Shown here: piece by piece, positions 52,756 through 61,325 of the stretch
Layout: every line of letters begins with the position of its first letter
How positions within the stretch are numbered: position 1 is the first letter of the stretch
Assembly (NCBI RefSeq): GCF_040720935.1
Contig: NZ_JBFDAE010000002.1
Coordinates: 310,001-374,000, forward strand
Source of the DNA: Jejuia sp040720935
GTDB taxonomy: Bacteria > Bacteroidota > Bacteroidia > Flavobacteriales > Flavobacteriaceae
Reading direction: 5' to 3'
DNA length: 64,000 bases
Translations under genes and position numbers: made by a program
Notes under the pieces: model-generated
What the model saw: only the letters and a program-made list of their open reading frames with translations
What the model was told of the DNA's origin: nothing
Databases searched by the model: none

Positions 52756-54321
52756 TTAATTGTTGACTTTCCATTGATGGCTTTCATCTTCAAAAATCTC
52801 TTTTCCAAATACGGGAACATCGGCTTTTATGGCTTCAACTATAAATTCTAAAGCTTCAAAAACCACTTTTCGTCTTGGTGATGATACGAAAACAAATAGA
52901 CATATTTCCCCAGCTTTTACGGTTCCTAAACTGTGGTAAATGTGCATACAGGTTAAATCGAATTTTTCAAAAGCGGATTCTCTAATTTCGTGGAATTTCT
53001 GGTTTGCCATATCTTCATAGGCTGTGTATTCAATGGCGGAAACTGTTTTGCCATCTATTTCATCTGCTCTTACTTGACCTAAGAAAATATTATGTGCACC
53101 AATGCTTGTTTTTGTTTGGTGTTTGTGAATTGAGTTTCCTATGAATTCTGAAGTTATAGCACCCTCTTTAAATACGCTTTTTGGTTTTTTATTTGTCATA
53201 ATTTTTATGTTTTGGAGACCCTTCAGGTTTTTAAAACCTGAAGGGTCTAACGCTGATATTATATTATTTATTTCTGATGCTCCTTCTATAACACTAAAAC
53301 AGTTTTGTATATCCCGTTCTTGTAACAACTCTACAGCACGTTTACTTCGTATTCCTGATTGACAAAAAATAGCTTTCTTTTTCGTTTTATCTATTTTGTC
53401 TAAACTATGTTCTAATTCACTTAAAGGAATATAAGTAACTGCTAAATCTTTAATTTTTGGATGCTCGTGTGCTTCTCTAACATCAATAAATTGAACATTT
53501 TCTTTTGATAAAAAAGTTTCGATTGAAAGAGAGTTCACTTCTATGTCACACTTAAAATTGATTTCTTTTTTATGGAAATTTTCTTTGTCTTTTAAAACAT
53601 TAGAAATAGCCGTTTCATTTCTATTTATTTTTAAGGTTGAAGTGTTACTGGTTAAAGCATTATAGCAAAGTAGTTTTCCTGAGAGTACATTGCCAATACT
53701 TAAAATGATTTTCAAAACTTCATTGGCTTGCATACTGCCAATAATTCCAGGAAGTACTCCTAAAACACCAATTTCTGAACAATTTGGAACGCTTCCTTGT
53801 TTTGGTGGATTTGGAAATAAGCAACGATAGCTTGATCCGTTGTTATAGTTGAAAACAGAAACCTGTCCTTCAAATTTATAGATAGCCCCAAACACTAAAG
53901 GTTTGTTTGTAATGATACAGGCATCACTTACTAAGTAACGGGTTTCAAAATTATCTGTTCCATCTACTATAATATCGTATTGATTGAATAAATGAATAGC
54001 GTTTTGATGCGTTAATTTTTCCGCGTAAGCGAAAATTGAAATGGCACTATTTAAATCTTCTAAACGCGCTTTAGCTGCAATAGCTTTGTTTTTGCCTAAA
54101 GTAGATGTCCCAAATAAAACCTGACGTTGTAAATTGGATAATTCAACCACATCAAAATCGATAATACCAATAGTGCCGACACCAGCAGCGGTTAAATATT
54201 GTAAAACAGGACAGCCTAAACCACCAGCACCAATGACTAATACTTTAGCGTTGGAAATCTTGTCTTGACCTATTTGCCCGATTTCTGATAATATGATATG
54301 TCTGTTGTATCTGTCTGTCAT
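52756..54321 (-). CDS. MoeB-rhodanese-MoaE fusion
   Basis: A 521-aa frame. Residues 1-235 are a MoeB/ThiF-type adenylyltransferase (VLVIGAGGLGCPVLQYL, DFDVVELSNLQRQVLF, DGTDNFETRYLVSD) that activates MoaD. Residues about 265-355 are a rhodanese domain with its Cys (IFCQSGIRSKRA). Residues about 375-521 are MoaE, the large molybdopterin synthase subunit (VSSPRRKVVFEALEFIVEAIKADVPVFGKE). The junction reads SALDPSGFKNLKGLQNIKIMTNKK, where PSGFKNLKGL is a translated palindromic repeat and MTNKKPKSVF looks like an original MoaE start. The repeat seems to have removed the MoeB stop. MoaE may also start internally. Confidence 0.9.
   Translation of the reverse strand: MTDRYNRHIILSEIGQIGQDKISNAKVLVIGAGGLGCPVLQYLTAAGVGTIGIIDFDVVELSNLQRQVLFGTSTLGKNKAIAAKARLEDLNSAISIFAYAEKLTHQNAIHLFNQYDIIVDGTDNFETRYLVSDACIITNKPLVFGAIYKFEGQVSVFNYNNGSSYRCLFPNPPKQGSVPNCSEIGVLGVLPGIIGSMQANEVLKIILSIGNVLSGKLLCYNALTSNTSTLKINRNETAISNVLKDKENFHKKEINFKCDIEVNSLSIETFLSKENVQFIDVREAHEHPKIKDLAVTYIPLSELEHSLDKIDKTKKKAIFCQSGIRSKRAVELLQERDIQNCFSVIEGASEINNIISALDPSGFKNLKGLQNIKIMTNKKPKSVFKEGAITSEFIGNSIHKHQTKTSIGAHNIFLGQVRADEIDGKTVSAIEYTAYEDMANQKFHEIRESAFEKFDLTCMHIYHSLGTVKAGEICLFVFVSSPRRKVVFEALEFIVEAIKADVPVFGKEIFEDESHQWKVNN
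53216..53248. repeat. AGACCCTTCAGG palindrome at the MoeB/MoaE junction
   Basis: AGACCCTTCAGGTTTT and AAAACCTGAAGGGTCT are perfect 16-bp arms around one base. It is in frame with both flanking domains. The same arms occur at 26064-26118 and a variant at 54343-54375. Confidence 0.85.
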
Positions 54322-54342
54322 TTATTATTTTTCTACTTTTTC

Positions 54343-54375
54343 AGACCTGTCAGGTTTTTAAAACCTGACAGGTCT
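54343..54375. repeat. AGACCTGTCAGG palindrome between moeB-moaE and moaD
   Basis: AGACCTGTCAGGTTTT and AAAACCTGACAGGTCT, 16-bp arms around one base. Same length and plan as the element at 53216, with compensating changes in both arms (CTTCAGG to TGTCAGG), so the hairpin shape is conserved. Confidence 0.85.
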
Positions 54376-54381
54376 ATATTT

Positions 54382-54621
54382 CTACCCACCAGCAAAAGGA
54401 GGTAACAAAGCAATTTCATCTCCCGTTAATTCGGCTTCAATAGAAACCAATTCCTGATTTTGTGCGACTTGAAAATCTTTATTTTTCAGTTCACTATATT
54501 TTTCATTTAGCATTTCTAATAATTCAGAAACTAAGCTGCCCGAAAACTCTAAAGACTCTTCTTCTTTCTCTGTCACTTCAGCTATTTGACCAAAATATTT
54601 AATGTTTATATGCATCTTCAA
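54382..54621 (-). CDS. moaD: Molybdopterin synthase small subunit MoaD
   Basis: A 79-aa ubiquitin-like protein ending in the essential double glycine (LLPPFAGG), the site of adenylylation by MoeB and of thiocarboxylate formation. The N-terminus overlaps the end of mobA by about 23 bases, pointing to translational coupling. It works with the MoaE part of the fusion protein encoded downstream. Confidence 0.95.
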   Translation of the reverse strand: MKMHINIKYFGQIAEVTEKEEESLEFSGSLVSELLEMLNEKYSELKNKDFQVAQNQELVSIEAELTGDEIALLPPFAGG

Positions 54622-55183
54622 CTGCTTTTAATTCGTTTTTTGTGTTCACATTCATTGTAGAAAACTCGTGTTCTTTTTCTAATGCAACATTTTTCGATTT
54701 ACAGGCGTTTACTGCAATCCGTAATCGGCGCTCATCATTTTGTAAAAATTCATAAAATTTATCTTTAACGCTTCTTTTATATAATGCAATTAACGGCATG
54801 GTTTTACTATTACTTTCAATTTGAATCACTTCGGAAGTATCATCAATAGTATCAATTAATTTTTGAAGAATTTCAGAAGTAATCAATGGGATATCGCAAC
54901 TTAAAATCAAATTATATTCTGAAGAAGAAGCTTCTAAACCCGAGTAAATTCCTGAAACAGGACCAGCATCTTTCAAGGTGTCATTAACGCGTTTTAATCC
55001 GAACACATCATATTTAGAATCATCAGAAACAATCAAAATTTCAGACACCAAAGGTTTTAGAGCATCAATGCTATATTGTACAAAAGGTTTGTTGTTCAAC
55101 ATTAAAAAACCCTTATCAGTACCCATACGCGAGCTTTTGCCTCCCGCCAAAATAATGCCTGTTATGTTTTTCTTTTCTATCAT
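54599..55183 (-). CDS. mobA: Molybdenum cofactor guanylyltransferase
   Basis: A 194-aa nucleotidyltransferase that attaches GMP to Mo-molybdopterin; bis-MGD is the form needed by NapA. The nucleotide loop is GIILAGGKSSRMGTDKGFL at residues 9-27, followed by DAGPVSGIYSGLEASSSEYNLILSCDIPLI, with the metal-binding D in SCDIP. The start abuts the TauE gene stop (one base apart), so they share a transcript. Confidence 0.93.
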   Translation of the reverse strand: MIEKKNITGIILAGGKSSRMGTDKGFLMLNNKPFVQYSIDALKPLVSEILIVSDDSKYDVFGLKRVNDTLKDAGPVSGIYSGLEASSSEYNLILSCDIPLITSEILQKLIDTIDDTSEVIQIESNSKTMPLIALYKRSVKDKFYEFLQNDERRLRIAVNACKSKNVALEKEHEFSTMNVNTKNELKAVEDAYKH

Positions 55184-55924
55184 TTAAGTAAAAAATAATT
55201 TAGCACAGGCTATGATTAATACAAAGGACAAAATATACCGTAACCTTTGATTGTTAATTATTTTACTGCCATAATAACCCCCTAAAACACCTCCAATAAG
55301 TGCAATGGCAACTAATAAAAACGATGCTTTTTCAATGGTTACGCCACTATTTAATTGCCCGATTAATCCTGATGCAGAATTTACCCAAATAAAAAGTGCG
55401 GAAACTGCTGCGGCTTCTTTCATTTTTCCCCAATGGAGCAACAAAATTACAGGCGTAAGTATGATGCCTCCGCCAATACCTATCAACCCAGAAAAGAACC
55501 CAATAACGCCACCAACTATCAGTCCTTGCCAGATTTTGATTTGTTTGATGTTATCAGTCTCTCTTCCAAAAACATTCAACATTTTTAGAATGGCAAAAAT
55601 TAATAATACTGCCAGTATTTTTTTATAGATTGAAGCATCTACTTCTAAAGTGCCACCAATATATGCTAAAGGAATGGAAGCCATTGCAAATGCTAAAAAC
55701 AGTTTCTTATTAAAATGGCCTGCTCTATAATAGTAATAAAATGCAATGCCAGCCACAAAAATGTTAAGCAATAGGGCGGTAGGTTTCATGCTTTCTGGCG
55801 CAAATGAAAACAATGCCATAAGGGCTAAATACCCACTCGCACCACCATGACCTACGCTAGAATATAGAAACGATACTATCGGTAAGATGAGTAAAAAGAG
55901 GTATATGTTTTCGTTTTGTAACAT
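55184..55924 (-). CDS. TauE/SafE-family permease
   Basis: A 246-aa inner-membrane protein with about eight hydrophobic segments. Family motifs are the opening SFLYSSVGHGGASGYLALMAL and GFFSGLIGIGGGIILTPVILL. Members export sulfite, sulfoacetate or other small anions; in a Moco operon a role in molybdate or sulfur handling is possible but only suggested by position. Between the ModE-like gene and mobA. Confidence 0.9.
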   Translation of the reverse strand: MLQNENIYLFLLILPIVSFLYSSVGHGGASGYLALMALFSFAPESMKPTALLLNIFVAGIAFYYYYRAGHFNKKLFLAFAMASIPLAYIGGTLEVDASIYKKILAVLLIFAILKMLNVFGRETDNIKQIKIWQGLIVGGVIGFFSGLIGIGGGIILTPVILLLHWGKMKEAAAVSALFIWVNSASGLIGQLNSGVTIEKASFLLVAIALIGGVLGGYYGSKIINNQRLRYILSFVLIIACAKLFFT

Positions 55925-55960
55925 AAAAAAGTTAAAAGTGTATAAAGTGCGCTTAAGTAT

Positions 55961-56299
55961 TTAAAGTTGCTTAATTTTCTCAAGTTGTTTATCTAAAAAC
56001 TTCCAGCAATTTTTATTGATTTCATCAAAAGCGATAACTAAGGATTTTCCGTATTCCGTTAATTCTGCACCGCCACCACCTTTACCACCAATACTGTTTA
56101 TAGTTACAGGTTTTTTTGCTGATTTATTAACAGAGTCTAACAGCTGCCATGCTTTTTTATAGGATATATTTAAGGATTTTGCTGCTTTTGAAAGTGAACC
56201 TGTTTTTTGAATGGCCTTTAACAAATGTACGCGACCTTCTCCAAGGAGTACGTTTTCATCAGATTCTATCCAGATGCGACTTTTTATTTTGTAGCTCAT
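55961..56299 (-). CDS. ModE-like winged-helix regulator (N-terminal domain only)
   Basis: A 112-aa protein corresponding to the DNA-binding half of ModE: GRVHLLKAIQKTGSLSKAAKSLNISYKKAWQLLDSVN, then GGKGGGGAELTEYGKSLV. The molybdate-binding MOP domains are absent, as in many short ModE proteins. It probably regulates the surrounding Moco genes, but how it senses molybdate is unclear. Confidence 0.9.
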   Translation of the reverse strand: MSYKIKSRIWIESDENVLLGEGRVHLLKAIQKTGSLSKAAKSLNISYKKAWQLLDSVNKSAKKPVTINSIGGKGGGGAELTEYGKSLVIAFDEINKNCWKFLDKQLEKIKQL

Positions 56300-56323
56300 A
56301 GCGTTTTCTATTGCTGTTTTTTG

Positions 56324-56722
56324 TTATGTCTCTTCATTTACCTGAGTCCCTATGGACCAAATATTTCCAGCAAAATCCTTAAAACTTCCTCTTCTGTCTG
56401 GGTCACCGTCTCTTTCTTTGGGTGTTTCAAGGGGTTCACAACCTAAGTCCATCGCTTTTTCAAAAGTTTTGTCGACATCGGGAACGTAAATATGGGTCAG
56501 CAATTGATTTGGCGGAAATTTGTCTGATGCATTCCCAAACATAAGTACGGAATCGTCAATTTTAATTTCGGCGTGCAAAATTGTGCCATCTGGTAAATCA
56601 TATGTTCTCAATGCTTTTGCATCAAATATTTTCGTTAATAAATTAATCAGTTTTTTTGCACCATCCACCACAAAATATGGAGATACTGAATTGTATCCGT
56701 TAGGTTTAAATTTTTCTTTCAT
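56324..56722 (-). CDS. VOC-family (glyoxalase-like) protein
   Basis: A 132-aa protein with the paired beta-alpha-beta-beta-beta units of the vicinal oxygen chelate fold: SVSPYFVVDGAKKLINLLTKIFDAK and LTHIYVPDVDKTFEKAMDLGCE. The ends read GSFKDFAGNIWSIGTQ, as in PhnB-type members (often LxDPFGHxWxIAT). The metal site looks incomplete compared with glyoxalase I. No clear link to Moco synthesis. Confidence 0.85.
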   Translation of the reverse strand: MKEKFKPNGYNSVSPYFVVDGAKKLINLLTKIFDAKALRTYDLPDGTILHAEIKIDDSVLMFGNASDKFPPNQLLTHIYVPDVDKTFEKAMDLGCEPLETPKERDGDPDRRGSFKDFAGNIWSIGTQVNEET

Positions 56723-56746
56723 AGTTTATCCAGTTTTATTTTCATG

Positions 56747-57928
56747 TTAAACGACGGGTAATAAAATAACTTCGGTTTCATCATGAATGTTAATTTTATT
56801 ATCGTAATCCTTCATATAAACCAAAGCATTCGAAAGTGCAAAAGTCTGTAACATCGATGAGTTTTGTCCTTCTAAAATTTCAACGTTTCCTTCATTATAT
56901 ATAGCTTTTAAAAATTGCGGACGGTCGCCTCTTTTTTCAAATTTTGAAATAGATTTAGCTTTAACACGAGGTAATTCTAAATCTTCCCGGTTCATCATGT
57001 TTTGCAATGCGATATATACATACACATAAAAGCACGATAATGCCGCAGCAGGATTTCCGGGTAATGCGAAAATTTGGGTATCGTCTTTTTTTCCGAAGAA
57101 TAAAGGTTTTCCGGGTTTCTGCTTTACTTTATAAAAGAGTTCTTCAACTTGCAGTTCTTTTAGTGCTTTTCCAACAAAATCGTAATCGCCAACAGATATT
57201 CCTCCAGTTATGATTACCAAATCATTTTTGTTGATAACAACTTTTAATTTTTCAACAGTTTTATCATAGTCGTCTTCAACTTTATGAAGCGTCACATCGT
57301 AAAATTTTAAACTATATAATGTACTCAATAACATTTTTGAATTGCTTTCGTAAATTTTACCATACGTTAAATCTTGTCCAGCTTCAATCAATTCATTTCC
57401 TGTGGTTACAATGGCAATATTTGGTTTTTTCAAAACTGAAACTTCTGTAATCCCTAAAGAAATTAAATAACCGATAGCAGCAGGAGTGAGTTTTGTGCCT
57501 TTTTTTAAGGCGATAGCTCCAGTTTTTACTTGTTCTCCCAACGGACGAATATTATGTTCTAAAGGAATTTGATGTTCAACTGTGATGTTATTTCCATTCG
57601 ATTCCACTTTCTCTTGCATCATAACAGCATTTGCAGCATCTGGAACTGGAGCTCCCGTAAAAATTCTAACGGCTTCTCCTTTTCTTAAAATAGGTTGATG
57701 GCCATCTCCAGCTTTAATTTCTCCAACTAAATTATAAGATAAACTATCATGCAAATTCAATGCATAACCATCCATGGCGGATTGCCTGAACGGAGGCATA
57801 TTGATAGGTGAATAAACATCTTCAAACAAAACATAACCACCAGCTTTTTCGACAGATTTAGTGGTTTCTTTTAAAAGCGGTTTTCCATTTTCTTTAACTA
57901 TTGAAATGGCTTCGGAAATAGAAATCAT
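56747..57928 (-). CDS. moeA: Molybdopterin molybdenumtransferase MoeA
   Basis: A protein of about 393 aa that inserts Mo into adenylylated molybdopterin. I use the Met in MISISEAISIVKENG; the Met 27 bases upstream lies at the promoter's -7 box. Motifs: PPFRQSAMDGYAL, RIFTGAPVPDAANAVMMQE, IVTTGNELIEAGQ, ITGGISVGDYDFV and FALPGNPAAALSCFYVYV. First gene of the minus-strand Moco group, divergent from napD, with an Fnr/Crp-like palindrome upstream. Confidence 0.94.
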   Translation of the reverse strand: MISISEAISIVKENGKPLLKETTKSVEKAGGYVLFEDVYSPINMPPFRQSAMDGYALNLHDSLSYNLVGEIKAGDGHQPILRKGEAVRIFTGAPVPDAANAVMMQEKVESNGNNITVEHQIPLEHNIRPLGEQVKTGAIALKKGTKLTPAAIGYLISLGITEVSVLKKPNIAIVTTGNELIEAGQDLTYGKIYESNSKMLLSTLYSLKFYDVTLHKVEDDYDKTVEKLKVVINKNDLVIITGGISVGDYDFVGKALKELQVEELFYKVKQKPGKPLFFGKKDDTQIFALPGNPAAALSCFYVYVYIALQNMMNREDLELPRVKAKSISKFEKRGDRPQFLKAIYNEGNVEILEGQNSSMLQTFALSNALVYMKDYDNKINIHDETEVILLPVV

Positions 57929-57952
57929 AAGTTGTTTTTCGTTATATCCTAG

Positions 57953-57996
57953 CAAATATAGCGAATTGATTTTTTATTATTATATGACATTTGTCA
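57953..57996 (-). promoter_or_regulatory. moeA promoter with an Fnr/Crp-like site
   Basis: On the minus strand TATATTTG (57953-57960) is a perfect -7 box. The palindrome TGACATTTGTCA (57985-57996) lies 24 nt upstream, so its centre is near -42, the class-II activator position. The TGAC-N4-GTCA form is close to Fnr/Crp-family sites. It may also serve the divergent napD promoter, for which I see no clear box. Confidence 0.55.
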
Positions 57997-58055
57997 CTTT
58001 ATTTTTTCTTAAATTGATAGAGATTTACACTTTAGATAAAAAATATGGACATCTT

Positions 58056-58295
58056 ATGCCAATAAAAAGTTACTTAGCACATCCACATGACGGTAAAAAA
58101 ACAGAACTCATTGATGCGTTATCCCATATAAATAACTGCGATGTTATCCCTGCAGAAAATCAAGATTTACTTATTCTAGTAACCGAGACCGAAAACAAAT
58201 TCGAAGACGAAAATTTAAAAGAACAAATAGAAGCCATTGCCAGTTTAAAATTACTGGCGATGGTTTCAGGATTTGATACACCTAAACAAAATTAA
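58056..58295 (+). CDS. napD: NapD-like chaperone
   Basis: A 79-aa protein starting at MPIKSYLAHPHDGK; the longer frame upstream overlaps the moeA promoter and is unlikely. The ferredoxin-like pattern (KTELIDALSHINNCDVIPAENQDLLILVTET) and its position two bases before napA identify it as NapD, which binds the Tat signal of NapA and helps cofactor insertion in the cytoplasm. The sequence is diverged from proteobacterial NapD. Confidence 0.75.
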   Translation: MPIKSYLAHPHDGKKTELIDALSHINNCDVIPAENQDLLILVTETENKFEDENLKEQIEAIASLKLLAMVSGFDTPKQN

Positions 58296-58297
58296 GT

Positions 58298-60625
58298 ATG
58301 TACACCTCGTTAACAAACCGACGTAGTTTTATAAAGAAAATGGCAATCATGTCTGCAATGACAGCAGCAGCCACCATGTTTCCGGGCATTTTATTTGCGG
58401 ATGAACAAGAAAAAAACCTGCCAAAAGGCGGAAATTTAGATTGGAAAAAAGCCCCATGTAGATTTTGCGGGGTAGGCTGTGGTGTGTTGGTGGGCATCGA
58501 TAATGGAAAGGCAGTTGCTGTTAAAGGCGATCCAAAATCGCCTGTAAATAAAGGTTTGTGTTGTGTAAAAGGATATCATTCCGTGATGTCCATTTATGGG
58601 AAGGATCGATTGACTAAGCCATTAGTAAAAAAGAACGGCAGATACGTAGAAACCTCCATGAAGGAAGCTTTAGACTTAATTGCTTCTAAAATGAAGGAAA
58701 CCATAAAAGACCATGGTAAAGATTCAGTTTCCATTTATGGTTCTGGACAATGGACCATTCCTGATGGCTATGTAGCTTCAAAATTGTTTAAGGGTTGTAT
58801 AGGCACAAATAACGTTGAGGCCAATGCGCGATTGTGTATGGCGAGTGCGGTTACAGGGTTCTTAACGTCTTTTGGTTTGGATGAACCTATGGGCTGTTAT
58901 GAAGATATCGATCATGCTGATGTGTTTGTGCTTTGGGGCAATAATATGGCAGAAATGCATCCCGTATTATTTTCAAGATTATTGGATCAGCGCTTAAAAA
59001 GAGGTGTTAAAATTATAGATTTTGCTACCAGAACCACGCGTACGAGTATGGCGGCAGATAAGTCGATTATTTTTCAGCCCAATACGGATTTAGCGGTTGC
59101 CAATGCCATTTGTTATGAAATTATAAAAAACGGATGGGTCAATAAGTCGTTCGTTGAAAAGCATTGTAGTTTCAGTAAAGGACTTACAGATATGGGTTAC
59201 GGACTTGAAGATAACTACAAGTTTACAGATAAACCAGAGCAAATAGATTTTGAAGCCTATAAAAAATTCCTAGAAGATTATTCGCCTGAAAAAGTTGAAA
59301 AACTATCGGGTGTTTCGGCTAAGGACATAAAATATATGGCTGCTTATTATGGCGATCCTAACAAGAAAGTGATGTCGCTATGGTGTATGGGCATGAACCA
59401 GCACACAAGAGGGACTTGGATAAACAACTTAGTGTATAACATTCACTTATTAACAGGAAAAATTTCAACTCCGGGTAACAGTCCGTTCTCTTTAACAGGG
59501 CAACCTAGTGCTTGTGGTACGGTAAGGGAAGTGGGAACTTTAACCCATAAATTGCCTCATGGTGTGGTCATGAACGAGGAACATAGAAAACATGCTGCCG
59601 AAATTTGGGATGTTCCTGTTGAAAATATCGATCCGAAACCAACCTATCATACGGTTGAAATGTTTAGGGCTTTGGATAGAGGCGATATAAAATTCATGTG
59701 GATTCAGGTTACCAATCCAATGGTTACAATGCCTAAACTGAAGCGCTATAGAGACGCTACTAAAAAAGAAGGACGATTTATCGTAGTTTCTGATATCTAC
59801 CCAACACCAACAACCGATATTGCCGATGTGATCTTACCATCAGCCATGTGGATAGAGCGCGAAGGAATGTATGGAAATTCAGAACGCCGCACACAGTATT
59901 TTGAACAAATGATACAGCCGTCAGGAGAGGCTATGAGCGATACTTGGCAAATCATTGAAGTGGCAAAACGCCTAGGTTACGAAAAACAATTCTACTATAA
60001 AGAAGACACCCATATTGAAGAAATATATAACGAATACAGAAGGCATCATGAAGGCAAAAAACACGCGATGGCACCTTTAGAAGTTTTAAAATCACAACCT
60101 GGAGCGCAATGGCCTTATGTGGATGGCAAATCTACCCAATGGCGCTTTAATGCAGAATATGACCCTGCATGTAGTAATGGGGAGAAATTCCATTTTTATG
60201 GAAAACCTGACGGAAGAGCGGTCATATGGCAACGTCCGTATGAGCCCGCTCCCGAAGTGCCGGATAGCGAGTATCCGTTCTGGTTATCTACAGGTCGTGT
60301 TATTGAGCATTGGCATTCAGGATCCATGACAAGAAGAATTCCAGTATTGCATAAAGCGGTGCCCCATTCTTATGTGGAGTTAAATCCACAACAAGCCAAA
60401 GACATGCAAATAAGAACAGGGGATAAAGTAAAACTGACTACCAGACGTGGCGAAATCATATTACCGGCATCGGTAAATGAAAGAGGTGTGCCAGAAAGGA
60501 ATCAGGTGTTTGTGCCTTTCTTTGATGAAAATATGTTGATAAATGACATTACTTTAGACGCTTTTTGTCCCATTTCAAAACAGCCCGATTATAAAAAATG
60601 TGCCGTTAAAGTTGAAAAAGTATAA
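58298..60625 (+). CDS. napA: Periplasmic nitrate reductase catalytic subunit NapA
   Basis: A 775-aa Mo-bis-MGD enzyme reducing nitrate to nitrite in the periplasm. It has a Tat signal (TNRRSFIKKMAIMSAMTAAA), a [4Fe-4S] site (C54, C57, C61 in CRFCGVGC, plus C88 or C89), and a likely molybdenum Cys ligand, C180 (NARLCMASAV). Further MGD-binding motifs are VLWGNNMAEMHPVLFSRL, MGMNQHTRGTW and the C-terminal RVIEHWHSGSMTRRIP. Slightly shorter than E. coli NapA (828 aa). Depends on the Moco genes on the other strand. Confidence 0.96.
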   Translation: MYTSLTNRRSFIKKMAIMSAMTAAATMFPGILFADEQEKNLPKGGNLDWKKAPCRFCGVGCGVLVGIDNGKAVAVKGDPKSPVNKGLCCVKGYHSVMSIYGKDRLTKPLVKKNGRYVETSMKEALDLIASKMKETIKDHGKDSVSIYGSGQWTIPDGYVASKLFKGCIGTNNVEANARLCMASAVTGFLTSFGLDEPMGCYEDIDHADVFVLWGNNMAEMHPVLFSRLLDQRLKRGVKIIDFATRTTRTSMAADKSIIFQPNTDLAVANAICYEIIKNGWVNKSFVEKHCSFSKGLTDMGYGLEDNYKFTDKPEQIDFEAYKKFLEDYSPEKVEKLSGVSAKDIKYMAAYYGDPNKKVMSLWCMGMNQHTRGTWINNLVYNIHLLTGKISTPGNSPFSLTGQPSACGTVREVGTLTHKLPHGVVMNEEHRKHAAEIWDVPVENIDPKPTYHTVEMFRALDRGDIKFMWIQVTNPMVTMPKLKRYRDATKKEGRFIVVSDIYPTPTTDIADVILPSAMWIEREGMYGNSERRTQYFEQMIQPSGEAMSDTWQIIEVAKRLGYEKQFYYKEDTHIEEIYNEYRRHHEGKKHAMAPLEVLKSQPGAQWPYVDGKSTQWRFNAEYDPACSNGEKFHFYGKPDGRAVIWQRPYEPAPEVPDSEYPFWLSTGRVIEHWHSGSMTRRIPVLHKAVPHSYVELNPQQAKDMQIRTGDKVKLTTRRGEIILPASVNERGVPERNQVFVPFFDENMLINDITLDAFCPISKQPDYKKCAVKVEKV

Positions 60626-60628
60626 TCT

Positions 60629-61321
60629 ATGAAGCGATTAGGTATCATATCATTATTTGTCATTCTGTTTATAGCCTTTATCTGGGTTTGGAATTTCAGT
60701 TATCAAACGGGACGGGAAGAAGCTTATATTCCTGTTGAGAGTGAGAACCCAATAACTTTAATTCCTTCGGAAACGGGAGTGTTTCAGCGATCGCAATATG
60801 CCTTGGATTATGCCAATATGCCCGTTGATGAAAACCATCAAAGAAGTTTAAAGGATTATTATAAGAACCGAGCGTTTCATGGTGCACCACCAAGTATTCC
60901 ACATCCTGTTTCTAATGAGCGCAGCATGGGAGAAAATGTGTGTTTGAAATGTCATCAAAACGGTGGATTCGTAAATAAGTTTGATGCGTACGCACCTGTA
61001 ACGCCACATCCTGAAATGGTAAATTGTAGGCAATGTCATGTGCCACAGCACACCGAGCAATTATTTAAAGGCACAAATTTTTATAAAGTTGAAGCGCCAC
61101 AAGTTGGAGTTAATAATGCGCTTCAAGGCAGTCCGCCTGTAATTCCGCATCAAGTTCAGATGCATGAAAATTGTTTATCATGTCATGCAGGCCCTAGTGC
61201 GCCTAAGGAAATTAGGGTAACACATCCAGAGCGCATCAATTGCAGACAATGCCACGTGCCAAACAATAAAGAGATGACCGATATAGGAATTTTTAAAAGA
61301 GCTATTAATAGCCCACAATAA
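60629..61321 (+). CDS. NapB-like tetraheme cytochrome c
   Basis: A 230-aa protein with an N-terminal membrane anchor (IISLFVILFIAFIWVWNF) and four CxxCH sites: CLKCH, CRQCH, CLSCH, CRQCH. NapB normally has two hemes. Here the NapB pattern (PPSIPHPV...CLKCH...HPEMVNCRQCHVPQ) occurs twice (PPVIPHQV...CLSCH...HPERINCRQCHVPN), so the protein looks like an internal duplication of NapB. It should pass electrons to NapA from the quinol-oxidising partners. Four bases downstream of napA. Confidence 0.85.
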   Translation: MKRLGIISLFVILFIAFIWVWNFSYQTGREEAYIPVESENPITLIPSETGVFQRSQYALDYANMPVDENHQRSLKDYYKNRAFHGAPPSIPHPVSNERSMGENVCLKCHQNGGFVNKFDAYAPVTPHPEMVNCRQCHVPQHTEQLFKGTNFYKVEAPQVGVNNALQGSPPVIPHQVQMHENCLSCHAGPSAPKEIRVTHPERINCRQCHVPNNKEMTDIGIFKRAINSPQ

Positions 61322-61325
61322 TTAT

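Noticed and set aside
57861..58055. Longer start for napD
   Set aside because: It overlaps moeA coding sequence and promoter; the NapD-like pattern begins at 58056.
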